A stretch of 20,714 nucleotides of DNA from Prevotellaceae bacterium UBA1710. GTDB lineage: Bacteria; Bacteroidota; Bacteroidia; Bacteroidales; Bacteroidaceae. Below the pieces are notes generated by a model that did no database searches, was not told where the DNA came from, and worked only from the letters and a program-made list of their open reading frames with translations. The stretch covers positions 89,027 through 109,740 of the forward strand of contig DCJC01000056.1 of assembly GCA_002317355.1 (NCBI GenBank). Reading direction: 5' to 3'. This document shows, piece by piece, positions 1-6,798 of this stretch (the stretch's first letter is position 1; each line of letters begins with the position of its first letter). A program made the translations under genes and the position numbers.

Positions 1-1157
1 ACCTTAGGCTGTGGAGTCTGCTGAGCTACTTGAGTCTGCTGTTGAACAGGCTTAGGCTGTTCACTTTCTCTTCTTGGCTGAGGATTTTGAGCTGGACTTT
101 GAACCTGACTTTGAGCTGGACTTTGATTTTGTCTTGGACTTTGACTTGGAACTTCCGCTCTTGGCTTTGGCGCTTCTGCCTGAGGTTTTGGAGCCTCCAT
201 TTTTGGCTTTGGAGCTTCTATCTGTGGCTTTACGCTTGGTTTTGCTGCGTTGTTTGCTGCCAGATCCTGATTTGTGTCGATTGGTGGAAGTGCCACTCTC
301 ATATCTACGACCTCCTTTATCTCGTTTTCGGGCTCCTGCTGTTGAGGTTCTTCTGTCTGAGCAAGTGCCTTTGACGAGGAAGGCGATGAACCACCGTTAT
401 ATTTGTTCTTATATTTTACGAAGGCCTGATAAATGCCTCGTGCCATATTGTCGATGTTGGAAGCCTCGTTGAGGTATTTCTCCTCATCACTTGTAGATAT
501 GAAACCAAGCTCGATAAGACAGCTTGGCATTGAGGTTTCACGAAGTACAAGGAAACCGGCCTGTTTTACACCTTTGTTTGGACGATTGGCAGTAGAGCAT
601 ACATTATTCTGCACCAATTTTGCAAGTTCTACGCTCTTTGCCATATTATGATCCTGAAGGAACTCGAAGATGATATAACTCTCAGAAGAGTTAGGGTCGA
701 AACCTTCGTAGTGCTTCTTATAGTCTTTCTCGACAAGGATTACCGAGTTCTCTCGCTTAGCCACATCGAGGTTGTCTGCCGCACGGTGCATACCGAGGGT
801 GTAGGTCTCGAAACCACGGGCAATTTTCTTGCCTGGGAGTGAATTTGTGTGGATAGAAATGAAAAGATCAGCCTTTGCTTTGTTGGCAATATTAGCACGT
901 CCGTGGAGTGTTACGAATACGTCAGTCTTGCGGGTGTAAACGACTTTTACATCGCTACAATTGCGCTCGACATATTTACCGAAAGCTAGGGCTGTACGCA
1001 GGTTGATGTCCTTCTCTTTAGAGAATTTTCCCATTGCACCTACATCGTGTCCACCATGACCGGCATCTATGACGAGTGTGAATTTGTGCTTTCCAGCAGC
1101 CATTGCTACTATGGCACAAAGTATAAATATGATTGAGATTAGAGATTTGCGTATCAT
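1..1157 (-). CDS. N-acetylmuramoyl-L-alanine amidase (Amidase_3), 3' end beyond the window
   Basis: Secreted zinc amidase that cuts the bond between N-acetylmuramic acid and L-alanine in peptidoglycan, probably acting in the periplasm in cell separation or wall turnover. The frame is open from ATG 1157 to the window edge, giving 385 visible residues with no stop. Residues 1-21 form a hydrophobic signal peptide (MIRKSLISIIFILCAIVAMA). The Amidase_3 domain covers about 26-250 and carries the expected zinc and catalytic residues: H34 in DAGHGG, E48 in KEKDINL, H103 in SIHTN and E216 in LIELGF. From about residue 255 the chain turns into a Ser, then Pro/Gln/Lys/Ala-rich low-complexity tail with repeated EAPKP and QSPAQ-like units, probably a linker to a C-terminal module outside the window. 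It starts 55 nt after the upstream gene, so the two may be cotranscribed. The family call is firm; its particular role in division is inference. Confidence 0.93.
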   Translation of the reverse strand, partial: MIRKSLISIIFILCAIVAMAAGKHKFTLVIDAGHGGHDVGAMGKFSKEKDINLRTALAFGKYVERNCSDVKVVYTRKTDVFVTLHGRANIANKAKADLFISIHTNSLPGKKIARGFETYTLGMHRAADNLDVAKRENSVILVEKDYKKHYEGFDPNSSESYIIFEFLQDHNMAKSVELAKLVQNNVCSTANRPNKGVKQAGFLVLRETSMPSCLIELGFISTSDEEKYLNEASNIDNMARGIYQAFVKYKNKYNGGSSPSSSKALAQTEEPQQQEPENEIKEVVDMRVALPPIDTNQDLAANNAAKPSVKPQIEAPKPKMEAPKPQAEAPKPRAEVPSQSPRQNQSPAQSQVQSPAQNPQPRRESEQPKPVQQQTQVAQQTPQPK

Positions 1158-1212
1158 GCTCCTAGCTCCTTACTCTTTCTACCTTAACTCTATTATCTTT
1201 GTTTCTAAATCC

Positions 1213-1692
1213 TTATTCTACAACCTCACCTGGGATATACTTCTTGAGTGCACGAGCAACACCACTCTTCCACATATTTAGCATTTCCTCCTTGAAGGTG
1301 AGAGATTCGATGAGTTTTACAACCAACGGAATTGGCATGTGATAGCGAAGTACACCAGAGAAAAGCTTGGCATAGTTCCAGCAATCTGGATTAAACTTCT
1401 CAGAAAGACCTTCTACGGTAGTCTTGTAACCCTTACGATTCTCAAACTGGAAATCGTAGCGGTGTGTGCCGTCTGGATTTGCCTGACGAATAATCTTACC
1501 TGTAGTAACTGTCTTAGGAAGTACAATACCCTCCTCATCATCCTGAATACCTGTGAATATTTCGTATGGCCGTCCTTCAAGAAGGCCTACGAATGCAACC
1601 CACTTTTCCTTGTTGTTCTGAAAGCGGACGACGTCACATTCAAGAACGTCTGGACGCTCTACGACTATATTTTTTTCGCTATCGTATGTCAT
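1213..1692 (-). CDS. Stand-alone protein resembling the C-terminal region of B12-dependent ribonucleotide reductase (NrdJ)
   Basis: A 159-residue soluble protein. From RPDVLECDVVRF through GRPYEIFTG, KGYKTTVEGLSEKFNP and SGVLRYHMP to the GVARALKKYI end, it reads like the region just before the terminal zinc segment of Bacteroidales adenosylcobalamin-dependent (class II) ribonucleoside-diphosphate reductases. The catalytic barrel, its cysteines and the final Cys-rich zinc motif are all absent, so it cannot be a reductase alone. I chose ATG 1692: the frame extends to a TTG at 1725, but that codon lies inside the -7 box of the promoter. menE ends 71 nt upstream, so no larger reductase gene is joined to it. 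It could be a remnant, a separated subunit domain, or a conserved regulator; its function is not known to me. The resemblance is from memory of the family and was not searched. Confidence 0.6.
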   Translation of the reverse strand: MTYDSEKNIVVERPDVLECDVVRFQNNKEKWVAFVGLLEGRPYEIFTGIQDDEEGIVLPKTVTTGKIIRQANPDGTHRYDFQFENRKGYKTTVEGLSEKFNPDCWNYAKLFSGVLRYHMPIPLVVKLIESLTFKEEMLNMWKSGVARALKKYIPGEVVE

Positions 1693-1722
1693 AAATTTGT
1701 TCTTGTCTTGCAAAATATGCTG

Positions 1723-1754
1723 CAAAATTACAAATAAGTCTTCATATATGCAAA
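1723..1754 (-). promoter_or_regulatory. Bacteroidetes-type promoter for the NrdJ-tail-like gene
   Basis: On the minus strand TTTG (1754-1751) is followed after exactly 20 nt by TAATTTTG (1730-1723), matching the Bacteroidetes consensus TTTG-N19/21-TAnnTTTG. Transcription would start near 1715, about 22 nt before ATG 1692. This argues for a separate transcript from the men operon and against the TTG start at 1725. Confidence 0.7.
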
Positions 1755-1763
1755 TTATTTTTC

Positions 1764-2756
1764 TTAAATTAACTTACTTGCTATTTCCATTGCTCTTGCA
1801 CGAGCAGGCTTTCCTGTTTCAGTTTGTGGTAATTTGTCTATGTGAAGGATCTTCTTTGGTCTGAAATATTTGTTGCTCAGTTCTGGAATTTCGGCTTCAG
1901 CCAGAGTAGTGCTACCTTCGGTAAGAAGAACTGCGATTTCACCGAATTTCTCATCCTTTGCTTTGGTTATTACGAATGGAAATGAAAGATATTTGGAGAG
2001 TTCGCGTTCTATTTCCTCTATCTGAAGTTTGACGCCACCAGAGCATATTACATTATCGCGTCTTCCAAGGATACGGAATGTTCCGTTTTCGCGTAGTTGT
2101 ACTATGTCGTTGGTGTGTAGTATCTCTGGATTGAGGGTCGGTGCATCGATGATAAGACAATCGTCTTTGTCTTGTGACAGATTGATTCCTGGCATTGGGG
2201 TGTACCAGTCGGTGGCATCTTTACCAGATAGTCTGCGCATGGCGATATGAGAGAGCGTTTCGGTCATGCCATAAGTACTCCAAATGGCGTTTGGAAATGT
2301 GCGTAACTGCTTTTCCATTTCATCGCTTATGGCTCCACCTCCCACGATGACATGTCGTGTCTGCATAAGTGCATCTTTCTCCTCTGGTACGAGAAGCGTA
2401 TTGTGGAGCTGGAGCGGTACTATTGCTGCAAATGCCAGACTCTCAATGCCTTCATTCTGGAGTTTTGTGCGGATATCCTTGAATGGATGGCCTGATGGCT
2501 CTATGCTGACAAGTCGTAGATTTCTTTCAATAGCTCTGACAACCATCATCTTGCCAGCAATGTAGTCGAGAGGCATACATAGTAATGCACCATCGCCTTC
2601 GCTCAGGTTGAGGAAGTTACAAGTCATACGTGCAGAAGCTCGCATACGATTTTTTTCCACGAGCAACTGTTTGGGGGTGCCCGTGCTACCACTCGTCTTT
2701 ACTTCAAGAAGTGGGGAAGGGGAGAGAAAGTCTGATATGAATTCTTCTAATGTCAT
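1764..2756 (-). CDS. menE: o-succinylbenzoate-CoA ligase MenE
   Basis: Cytoplasmic ATP-dependent ligase that activates o-succinylbenzoate to its CoA thioester in menaquinone synthesis, via an acyl-adenylate. The 330 residues show the ANL-superfamily motifs in order: phosphate loop TSGSTGTPK at 21-29, TYGMTET at 161-167, the GRRDNVI hinge at 231-237 and the C-terminal TETGKPAR with the catalytic lysine K316. The protein is shorter than the 450-490 residues of many MenE enzymes because it begins only about 20 residues before the phosphate loop; short forms of this kind are usual in Bacteroidetes as far as I recall. ATG 2756 overlaps the menC stop as ATGA, indicating translational coupling. It is the last gene of the men cluster, and 71 nt separate its stop from the next ATG. 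Both context and motifs support MenE over other acyl-CoA ligases. Confidence 0.94.
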   Translation of the reverse strand: MTLEEFISDFLSPSPLLEVKTSGSTGTPKQLLVEKNRMRASARMTCNFLNLSEGDGALLCMPLDYIAGKMMVVRAIERNLRLVSIEPSGHPFKDIRTKLQNEGIESLAFAAIVPLQLHNTLLVPEEKDALMQTRHVIVGGGAISDEMEKQLRTFPNAIWSTYGMTETLSHIAMRRLSGKDATDWYTPMPGINLSQDKDDCLIIDAPTLNPEILHTNDIVQLRENGTFRILGRRDNVICSGGVKLQIEEIERELSKYLSFPFVITKAKDEKFGEIAVLLTEGSTTLAEAEIPELSNKYFRPKKILHIDKLPQTETGKPARARAMEIASKLI

Positions 2757-3763
2757 TTCTTGTCAACTACCAGGTTTGCTCCTTCAATATGAACTCCGTA
2801 TTCTATGTTGTCAGTGAAGAGCTGACCAGTGCCTAAGCCTTGTGGGAAAGTTATGTCCGGGCCATAAACCGAATGTGCAAGAAGTGCGATTGAGCGTAGT
2901 CCGATGTTGCTCTCCAATGCAGATGTTATCCATGAATTGATGCCTCGTTCACGGGCAAGTGCTATCCATTCGCGAGTGCCTGAGAGACCTCCGTGCATAG
3001 TAGGCTTCAATACTATGTATTGTGGATGGATGGTGTCAAGTAGTTTGACTTTCTCCTCAGGATTGTTTATGCCTATCATTTCCTCGTCAAGTGCTATGGC
3101 AAGTGGTGACTCTTTGCAAAGTCGTGCCATCTCATCCCATTGCCCTTGGCGGATAGGTTGTTCTATAGAGTGGATATCGTATTGGGCAAGTTCTGTAAGA
3201 CGATCCATGGCCCATTCTGGAGCAAAAGCACCATTGGCATCTACACGCAATTCAAGTTCTTCCTTTGGGAAACATGAGCGTACGTAACGTATCAGATCTA
3301 TTTCCTTTTGCCAGTCGATTGCACCAATTTTGAGTTTGATACAGCGGAATCCAATCGCCATCTTAGCCTTAACCTGCTCAAGCATATCTTCAAATGATGA
3401 CATCCATACAAGACCGTTGATAGGTGTTGATATGCTCTCTTTTGGGTTGTTTCCTCTTACTTCCGCAATGGCAGACTCTAAAGCAAATCGTAAGGCTGGG
3501 TATTGAAGCATATCATCAGGCCATTCTCCTTTGAGTGCAGATGGTAATGCCTTTTCTGCCAATAAACGTACAGTGTCAATGTCTGGGTAAACTGCTCTGT
3601 CGCATGACAAATCAGGTAGAGGTGCAAGTTCACCAATACCTTGTCTGCCACTCAGTTCGTCCTTGAGCGTAATAAGATACATCTCATGGAGTGAGTATGC
3701 TCCACGAGATGTACGTGCTGGCTTCTTGAAGTGAAGTGTATCTTTTGAAATGCTTAATTCCAT
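2753..3763 (-). CDS. menC: o-succinylbenzoate synthase MenC
   Basis: Enolase-superfamily dehydratase that converts SHCHC to o-succinylbenzoate in menaquinone synthesis. In the 336-residue protein the superfamily residues are visible: the K-x-K acid/base pair in IKLKIG (K143, K145), the metal ligands D175 in RVDANG, E201 in SIEQP and D226 in ALDEE, and the opposite lysine K253 in VLKPT. The N-terminal capping domain covers roughly residues 1-110. I chose ATG 3763; the frame continues to a TTG at 3778, but that codon lies inside a perfect 8-bp inverted repeat. menB ends 69 nt upstream, a gap that holds short AT-rich direct repeats, and menE starts within the menC stop codon. Muconate cycloisomerases and dipeptide epimerases share these motifs, but the position between menB and menE settles the role. 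Confidence 0.93.
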   Translation of the reverse strand: MELSISKDTLHFKKPARTSRGAYSLHEMYLITLKDELSGRQGIGELAPLPDLSCDRAVYPDIDTVRLLAEKALPSALKGEWPDDMLQYPALRFALESAIAEVRGNNPKESISTPINGLVWMSSFEDMLEQVKAKMAIGFRCIKLKIGAIDWQKEIDLIRYVRSCFPKEELELRVDANGAFAPEWAMDRLTELAQYDIHSIEQPIRQGQWDEMARLCKESPLAIALDEEMIGINNPEEKVKLLDTIHPQYIVLKPTMHGGLSGTREWIALARERGINSWITSALESNIGLRSIALLAHSVYGPDITFPQGLGTGQLFTDNIEYGVHIEGANLVVDKK

Positions 3764-3772
3764 ATTGTCATG

Positions 3773-3792
3773 ACTCAAGTTGACACTTGAGT
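3773..3792. repeat. Perfect 8-bp inverted repeat at the menC 5' leader
   Basis: ACTCAAGT, a 4-nt TGAC loop, then ACTTGAGT. It sits 10 nt before the menC ATG at 3763 on the minus strand. In mRNA it would form a short hairpin close to the ribosome entry site; as DNA it could be an operator. No regulator can be assigned from the sequence. Confidence 0.6.
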
Positions 3793-3803
3793 AACGGAGG
3801 GCA

Positions 3804-3829
3804 AATTATCAATTGTCAATTATCAATTG
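3804..3829. repeat. Two direct copies of AATTATCAATTG
   Basis: AATTATCAATTG occurs at 3804-3815 and again at 3818-3829, separated by TC, in the menB-menC gap only three bases beyond the menB stop codon. Each copy includes the palindrome CAATTG. No function is evident. Confidence 0.6.
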
Positions 3830-3832
3830 CCA

Positions 3833-4681
3833 TTATGGCAGTGGCTTTCCCCAGTTTGGCTTACGCTTTTCGAGGAATGCATGGCCACCTTCCTGTGCTT
3901 CGTCCATGAAATAATAAAGTAGGGTTGCGTCACCTGCAAGCTGCTGAATACCAGCCTGACCATCAAGTTCTGCATTAAGACCTGCCTTAATCATACGAAG
4001 TGCCATTGGTGAGCGCTCCATCATCGTCTTTGCCCATGAGATGCACTCGTCTTCGAGCTGATCGAAAGGCACAACCTTATTCACCATACCCATATCCTCT
4101 GCCTCCTTGGCTGTGTAGAGGCGGCACATGAACCAGATTTCGCGTGCTTTCTTCTGACCTACGATACGAGCGAGATATGAACTTCCGAAACCAGCATCAA
4201 AGCTGCCTACCTTAGGGCCAGTCTGTCCGAACTTGGCATTCTCTGCAGCGATGGTAAGGTCGCATACGAGGTGAAGCACATGACCGCCACCCACGGCAAA
4301 TCCATTAACCATAGCAATGACAGGCTTTGGCAGACGACGAATCTGCATCTGAACATCGAGTACGCTGAGACGTGGTACACCTTCATCATCAACATAGCCA
4401 CCACGGCCTTTCACATTCATGTCTCCACCTGCACAGAATGCCTGCTGACGAAGGTATTCTTCGTCAGTTTGTCCTTCTTTGCGTGGTGTCTCCGCACCAG
4501 TGAGAAGAACTACACGAATATCACGATTCTCACGACAGATGGCAAAAGCCTCTGAGAGTTCCTTTGTCGTAAGTGGTGTGAAGGCGTTGCGATAGCGAGG
4601 ACGATTGATAGAAATCTTTGCTATGCCCTCTGCATATTCAAGGATGATTTCCTCGAAAGGGTGTAGGATTGTCCAGTTCAT
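3833..4681 (-). CDS. menB: 1,4-dihydroxy-2-naphthoyl-CoA synthase MenB
   Basis: Crotonase-fold enzyme that closes the naphthoquinone ring by converting o-succinylbenzoyl-CoA to DHNA-CoA. The 282-residue protein has the oxyanion-hole segment FCAGGD at 82-87, the second oxyanion loop GGGH at 131-134, and the MenB signature FGQTGPKVGSFDAG at 151-164 with the catalytic aspartate D162. The glycine in QTGP matches the bicarbonate-dependent MenB class (inference from the family). An extra polar stretch of about 16 residues (roughly 64-80, rich in Glu, Gln and Lys) precedes FCAGGD compared with E. coli MenB. I chose ATG 4681; the frame extends five codons to a TTG at 4696, with no support for using it. 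The gene is separated from menD by a palindromic element whose end supplies a -7 box for menB. Confidence 0.95.
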   Translation of the reverse strand: MNWTILHPFEEIILEYAEGIAKISINRPRYRNAFTPLTTKELSEAFAICRENRDIRVVLLTGAETPRKEGQTDEEYLRQQAFCAGGDMNVKGRGGYVDDEGVPRLSVLDVQMQIRRLPKPVIAMVNGFAVGGGHVLHLVCDLTIAAENAKFGQTGPKVGSFDAGFGSSYLARIVGQKKAREIWFMCRLYTAKEAEDMGMVNKVVPFDQLEDECISWAKTMMERSPMALRMIKAGLNAELDGQAGIQQLAGDATLLYYFMDEAQEGGHAFLEKRKPNWGKPLP

Positions 4682-4702
4682 TTTGTTAATTATCAAATGT
4701 TA

Positions 4703-4864
4703 AGTAGGTGTGCAAAATTATTTTTATAATGATTACATTGATTAATGATGCAGCTTCAGTGCCTAAAATAAATGAGTGTAGTGACTCCTACTCGATTGTT
4801 TTTAGGTGTTGAAGATGCGCAGTAGGCGATACAAGGATTGTACAAATAATTCTGCACACCTACT
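4703..4864. mobile_element. Palindromic MITE-like element between menD and menB
   Basis: A 162-bp non-coding element flanked on both sides by TA (4701-4702 and 4865-4866). Its ends are inverted repeats starting AGTAGGTGTGCA; 25 of the first 28 bases match. The pairing continues inward: CTTCA-gtg-CCTAAAA (4754-4768) pairs with TTTTAGG-tgt-TGAAG (4800-4814), so almost the whole element can fold into one long hairpin. TA duplication with terminal inverted repeats and no transposase is the usual form of a MITE mobilised by an IS630/mariner-type enzyme; that assignment is inference. Removing the element and one TA makes menD end ATT-GAT-AAC-ATT-TGA with 11 nt to the menB ATG, a normal operon junction. 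The menD stop TAG (4862-4860) now lies inside the element. Confidence 0.75.
4713..4720 (-). promoter_or_regulatory. Perfect -7 box facing menB, carried by the element's end
   Basis: TAATTTTG (4720-4713 on the minus strand) matches the Bacteroidetes -7 consensus TAnnTTTG and lies within the terminal repeat of the palindromic element, 31 nt before the menB ATG. No TTTG is found 19-21 nt upstream, so the -33 element is weak. It may provide an outward promoter that offsets polarity of the insertion. Confidence 0.45.
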
Positions 4865-6449
4865 TATCAATTGTTATAACCTCAAGCAATCTTGCGGCAT
4901 TACAGTTTTCTTCCATAAGCCAGTCTATTGCCTTGGCGATGTCTTCTGCCTTACTGATTACTTTTCTTGAGATTCCGTATTGGTGACATGCACCTAATGC
5001 GTTTGTATGGTGTGATGCCATGACGTATTCATCGCGTGCAGGAGAATTTTCAAGTCCTGGTAGTTGTTTGAAAATCTCGCCACCACCGTTATTGAGCAAT
5101 AGAATGCGTAGATTACTTTTTATGTGTTGGTTCCAAAGCGCATTCTGGTCATAGAAGAAACTTAGGTCACCAATTACGCAATACACATTATCTTCGCTGA
5201 CTAATGATGCACCAACAGCTGTGGAGAGTGAGCCTTCAATTCCGTTGATACCACGGTTGCAGAATACAAAGTGATTAGCATGACGTGCTGCAAGTCTGAT
5301 AGCTGTGGAATTGGCATAGTAAATGTCTTTTTCCTTTGTTATGCGTTTCTCGAGCTCCTGTACTGCCATTTCTGTGATTGTCTTAGGAAGAAGTTTTGAG
5401 TCTTCCCTAACGGTTGAGAGAAGTCTGTCCCAGTTCATTCCAAAGGCGTTCTTCTCAAGCTGGAGCATTAAAGATAAATCTTCAAGAACCGTGGTCGCAT
5501 TGCCTTGCAGAACATAATTCGCATTCTGGGTGATGTCTTCCAGTTGCATTCGCTCATTGAGCATTACGATTGTGCAGTCTTCAAGTGTACGGAGGAATTG
5601 GCGTAATCGCTTGCTGATGGTTGTGTTGCCAATGTATAATAGGAAGTCAGGCTTATATTCTTCCGTTGCTGCTCCCATTTTCTTAAAAGTATCATCGAGA
5701 CTTGGCGAAGGATCGTCGGAGGAAAGAGGTTCTGAGAGTATTGTGATGCCTTCATGTAGTTTTGCTATCGCGTCCGCTGGAATCTCATATCTCTGGCACT
5801 GACCTATCACGAACATAGGGCGTTGAGATTGAGATAATAGGTCAAGGAAGAACTTCTGTTCAAGATCATCATGCCATCTTAGAGGGTACACACCTTGTAG
5901 ATCTGGTAGTTCTTTTACGGTGAAGTCGAAAAGAGGTTCGGTAATAGGAACATTGATATGAACAGACTTCTTTGTGCTCATTAATGTGAGCATAGCTTCA
6001 CAGACAAGGCGTCGGCATTGCCAGTTTTCAATTTCATCCTTACATTCAGGAAGATTTACACTTTTCTCTACAAATGATCCTAATGCATTAGGTTGAGGCA
6101 TAGTTTGTCCGTCCAGCTGACCAATCCAAGCTTGTGGTCTATCTGCTGATATGACGATAATTCCGCGATTTTGGTATGATGCTTCTGCTGCGCCAGGAAG
6201 TGTATTAAGAAGTGCCGAGCCGGATGTAACACATACTGCCACAATCTCACCAGTTTGGTGAGCTATGCCTAATGCCACAAAAGCTGCAGAACGTTCATCT
6301 GTCACGGGATGACAAATGAAATCTGTAGATTCGTTGAAATTATGGACGATAGGTGCATTTCGACTACCAGGGCACACAACAATGTGCCTTACACCATAGT
6401 CTATAAGCAATGAGGTTAGTATGTTGATATTTTCCTTGGATGAAAACAT
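4860..6449 (-). CDS. menD: SEPHCHC synthase MenD
   Basis: Thiamine-diphosphate enzyme that joins 2-oxoglutarate-derived succinyl semialdehyde to isochorismate, the first committed step of menaquinone synthesis. The 529 residues show CPGSRNAP at 26-33, the cofactor-activating glutamate E52 in TDERSAAFVALG, TSGSALLN at 75-82, NRGINGIEGS at 398-407 and the Mg/ThDP segment GDLSFFYDQNAL at 427-438, followed by LLNNGGGEIF. The C-terminus stops a few residues after LLEV and is about 17-20 residues shorter than E. coli MenD. The present stop codon lies in the palindromic element, but the reconstructed older allele would end only one residue later (ITIDNI instead of ITIDK), so the insertion did not cause the shortness. 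ATG 6449 follows a leader of about 290 nt with its own consensus promoter. No menF lies upstream. Confidence 0.95.
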   Translation of the reverse strand: MFSSKENINILTSLLIDYGVRHIVVCPGSRNAPIVHNFNESTDFICHPVTDERSAAFVALGIAHQTGEIVAVCVTSGSALLNTLPGAAEASYQNRGIIVISADRPQAWIGQLDGQTMPQPNALGSFVEKSVNLPECKDEIENWQCRRLVCEAMLTLMSTKKSVHINVPITEPLFDFTVKELPDLQGVYPLRWHDDLEQKFFLDLLSQSQRPMFVIGQCQRYEIPADAIAKLHEGITILSEPLSSDDPSPSLDDTFKKMGAATEEYKPDFLLYIGNTTISKRLRQFLRTLEDCTIVMLNERMQLEDITQNANYVLQGNATTVLEDLSLMLQLEKNAFGMNWDRLLSTVREDSKLLPKTITEMAVQELEKRITKEKDIYYANSTAIRLAARHANHFVFCNRGINGIEGSLSTAVGASLVSEDNVYCVIGDLSFFYDQNALWNQHIKSNLRILLLNNGGGEIFKQLPGLENSPARDEYVMASHHTNALGACHQYGISRKVISKAEDIAKAIDWLMEENCNAARLLEVITIDK

Positions 6450-6472
6450 ACAATCGGCGGATTATAAAAAAT

Positions 6473-6677
6473 GGTCGCACCGATGATGTGATGAAAACTC
6501 CGAGTAAAAAAGATTTGAGTGCTCCCCGTCTTTGTAATCCATCGGCTTTTCAGCTTACCCGGTGTGATGTCACCCGAAGTGTTTATACCACCAGGCATAA
6601 TGGCCCGCCATTAACAAAAGAAGCGATCTCGGTTTTCAGAATTATTTGATGAGTATCCCGATCGAACCGGTGCGACC
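6473..6677 (-). other. 205-bp structured segment in the menD leader, candidate RNA or TIR element
   Basis: GGTCGCACCG (6473-6482) and CGGTGCGACC (6668-6677) form a perfect 10-bp inverted repeat enclosing about 185 nt. Inside are CGATCTCGG (6624-6632) with CCGATCG (6658-6664), a perfect 7-bp palindromic arm pair TAATGGC/GCCATTA (6598-6613), and CCCGGTG (6558-6564) with CACCAGG (6589-6595, one wobble). The segment is visibly richer in G+C than the flanking spacer. It lies wholly within the transcript expected from the promoter at 6750-6780 and ends 23 nt before the menD ATG. It matches none of the cobalamin, TPP, FMN or SAM riboswitch consensus sequences I can recall. Alternatively it is a small mobile element, though no target duplication is obvious. 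Short reading frames across it on both strands look accidental. Confidence 0.5.
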
Positions 6678-6704
6678 TAATATTTCTTTAAAGTGTGCAT
6701 CTGA

Positions 6705-6723
6705 GCATATAAGTGTTATATGC
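6705..6723 (-). other. Perfect 8-bp hairpin early in the menD leader
   Basis: GCATATAA, loop GTG, TTATATGC (plus-strand order). It falls about 20-40 nt after the expected transcription start of the menD transcript and upstream of the 205-bp segment. It could stabilise the 5' end or be a protein site. Confidence 0.5.
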
Positions 6724-6749
6724 CAAATGCATGTTTATTTTTCTTGGTG

Positions 6750-6780
6750 CAAAGGTAATAAAATAATTCAATAATCCAAA
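6750..6780 (-). promoter_or_regulatory. menD: Consensus promoter of the men operon
   Basis: On the minus strand TTTG (6780-6777) is followed after 19 nt by TACCTTTG (6757-6750), a full match to the Bacteroidetes consensus. The start would fall near 6743, leaving a leader of about 290 nt before the menD ATG at 6449. Confidence 0.75.
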
Positions 6781-6795
6781 TAGGAATCATTGAAT
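6766..6795 (-). terminator. Possible terminator hairpin after the helical protein gene
   Basis: ATTCAATAATCC (6766-6777) and GGAATCATTGAAT (6783-6795) form an imperfect stem with a 5-nt loop, just past the stop codon at 6799 and followed on the minus strand by an A/T-rich run. It overlaps the -33 box of the men promoter. The stem is A/T-rich, so the call is weak. Confidence 0.35.
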
Positions 6796-6798
6796 TTT

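Noticed and set aside
30..842. Plus-strand reading frames over the left end
   Set aside because: They are antisense shadows of the amidase gene. The minus frame is open from 1157 to the edge with complete Amidase_3 motifs.
1693..1725. TTG start giving an 11-residue longer NrdJ-tail-like protein
   Set aside because: The TTG is part of the -7 promoter box, so it should not be in the transcript.
4860..4866. Truncation of menD by the palindromic element
   Set aside because: The reconstructed allele without the element ends only one residue later, so the enzyme is essentially unchanged.
6416..6649. Short reading frames on both strands across the menD leader (minus 6416-6598, plus 6440-6649)
   Set aside because: One overlaps the menD start and neither has a recognisable family or start signal. 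The inverted repeats explain the region better.
6658..6677. tRNA-like T-loop (GGTTCGATC) on the minus strand
   Set aside because: No acceptor, D or anticodon arms are found at the right distances.
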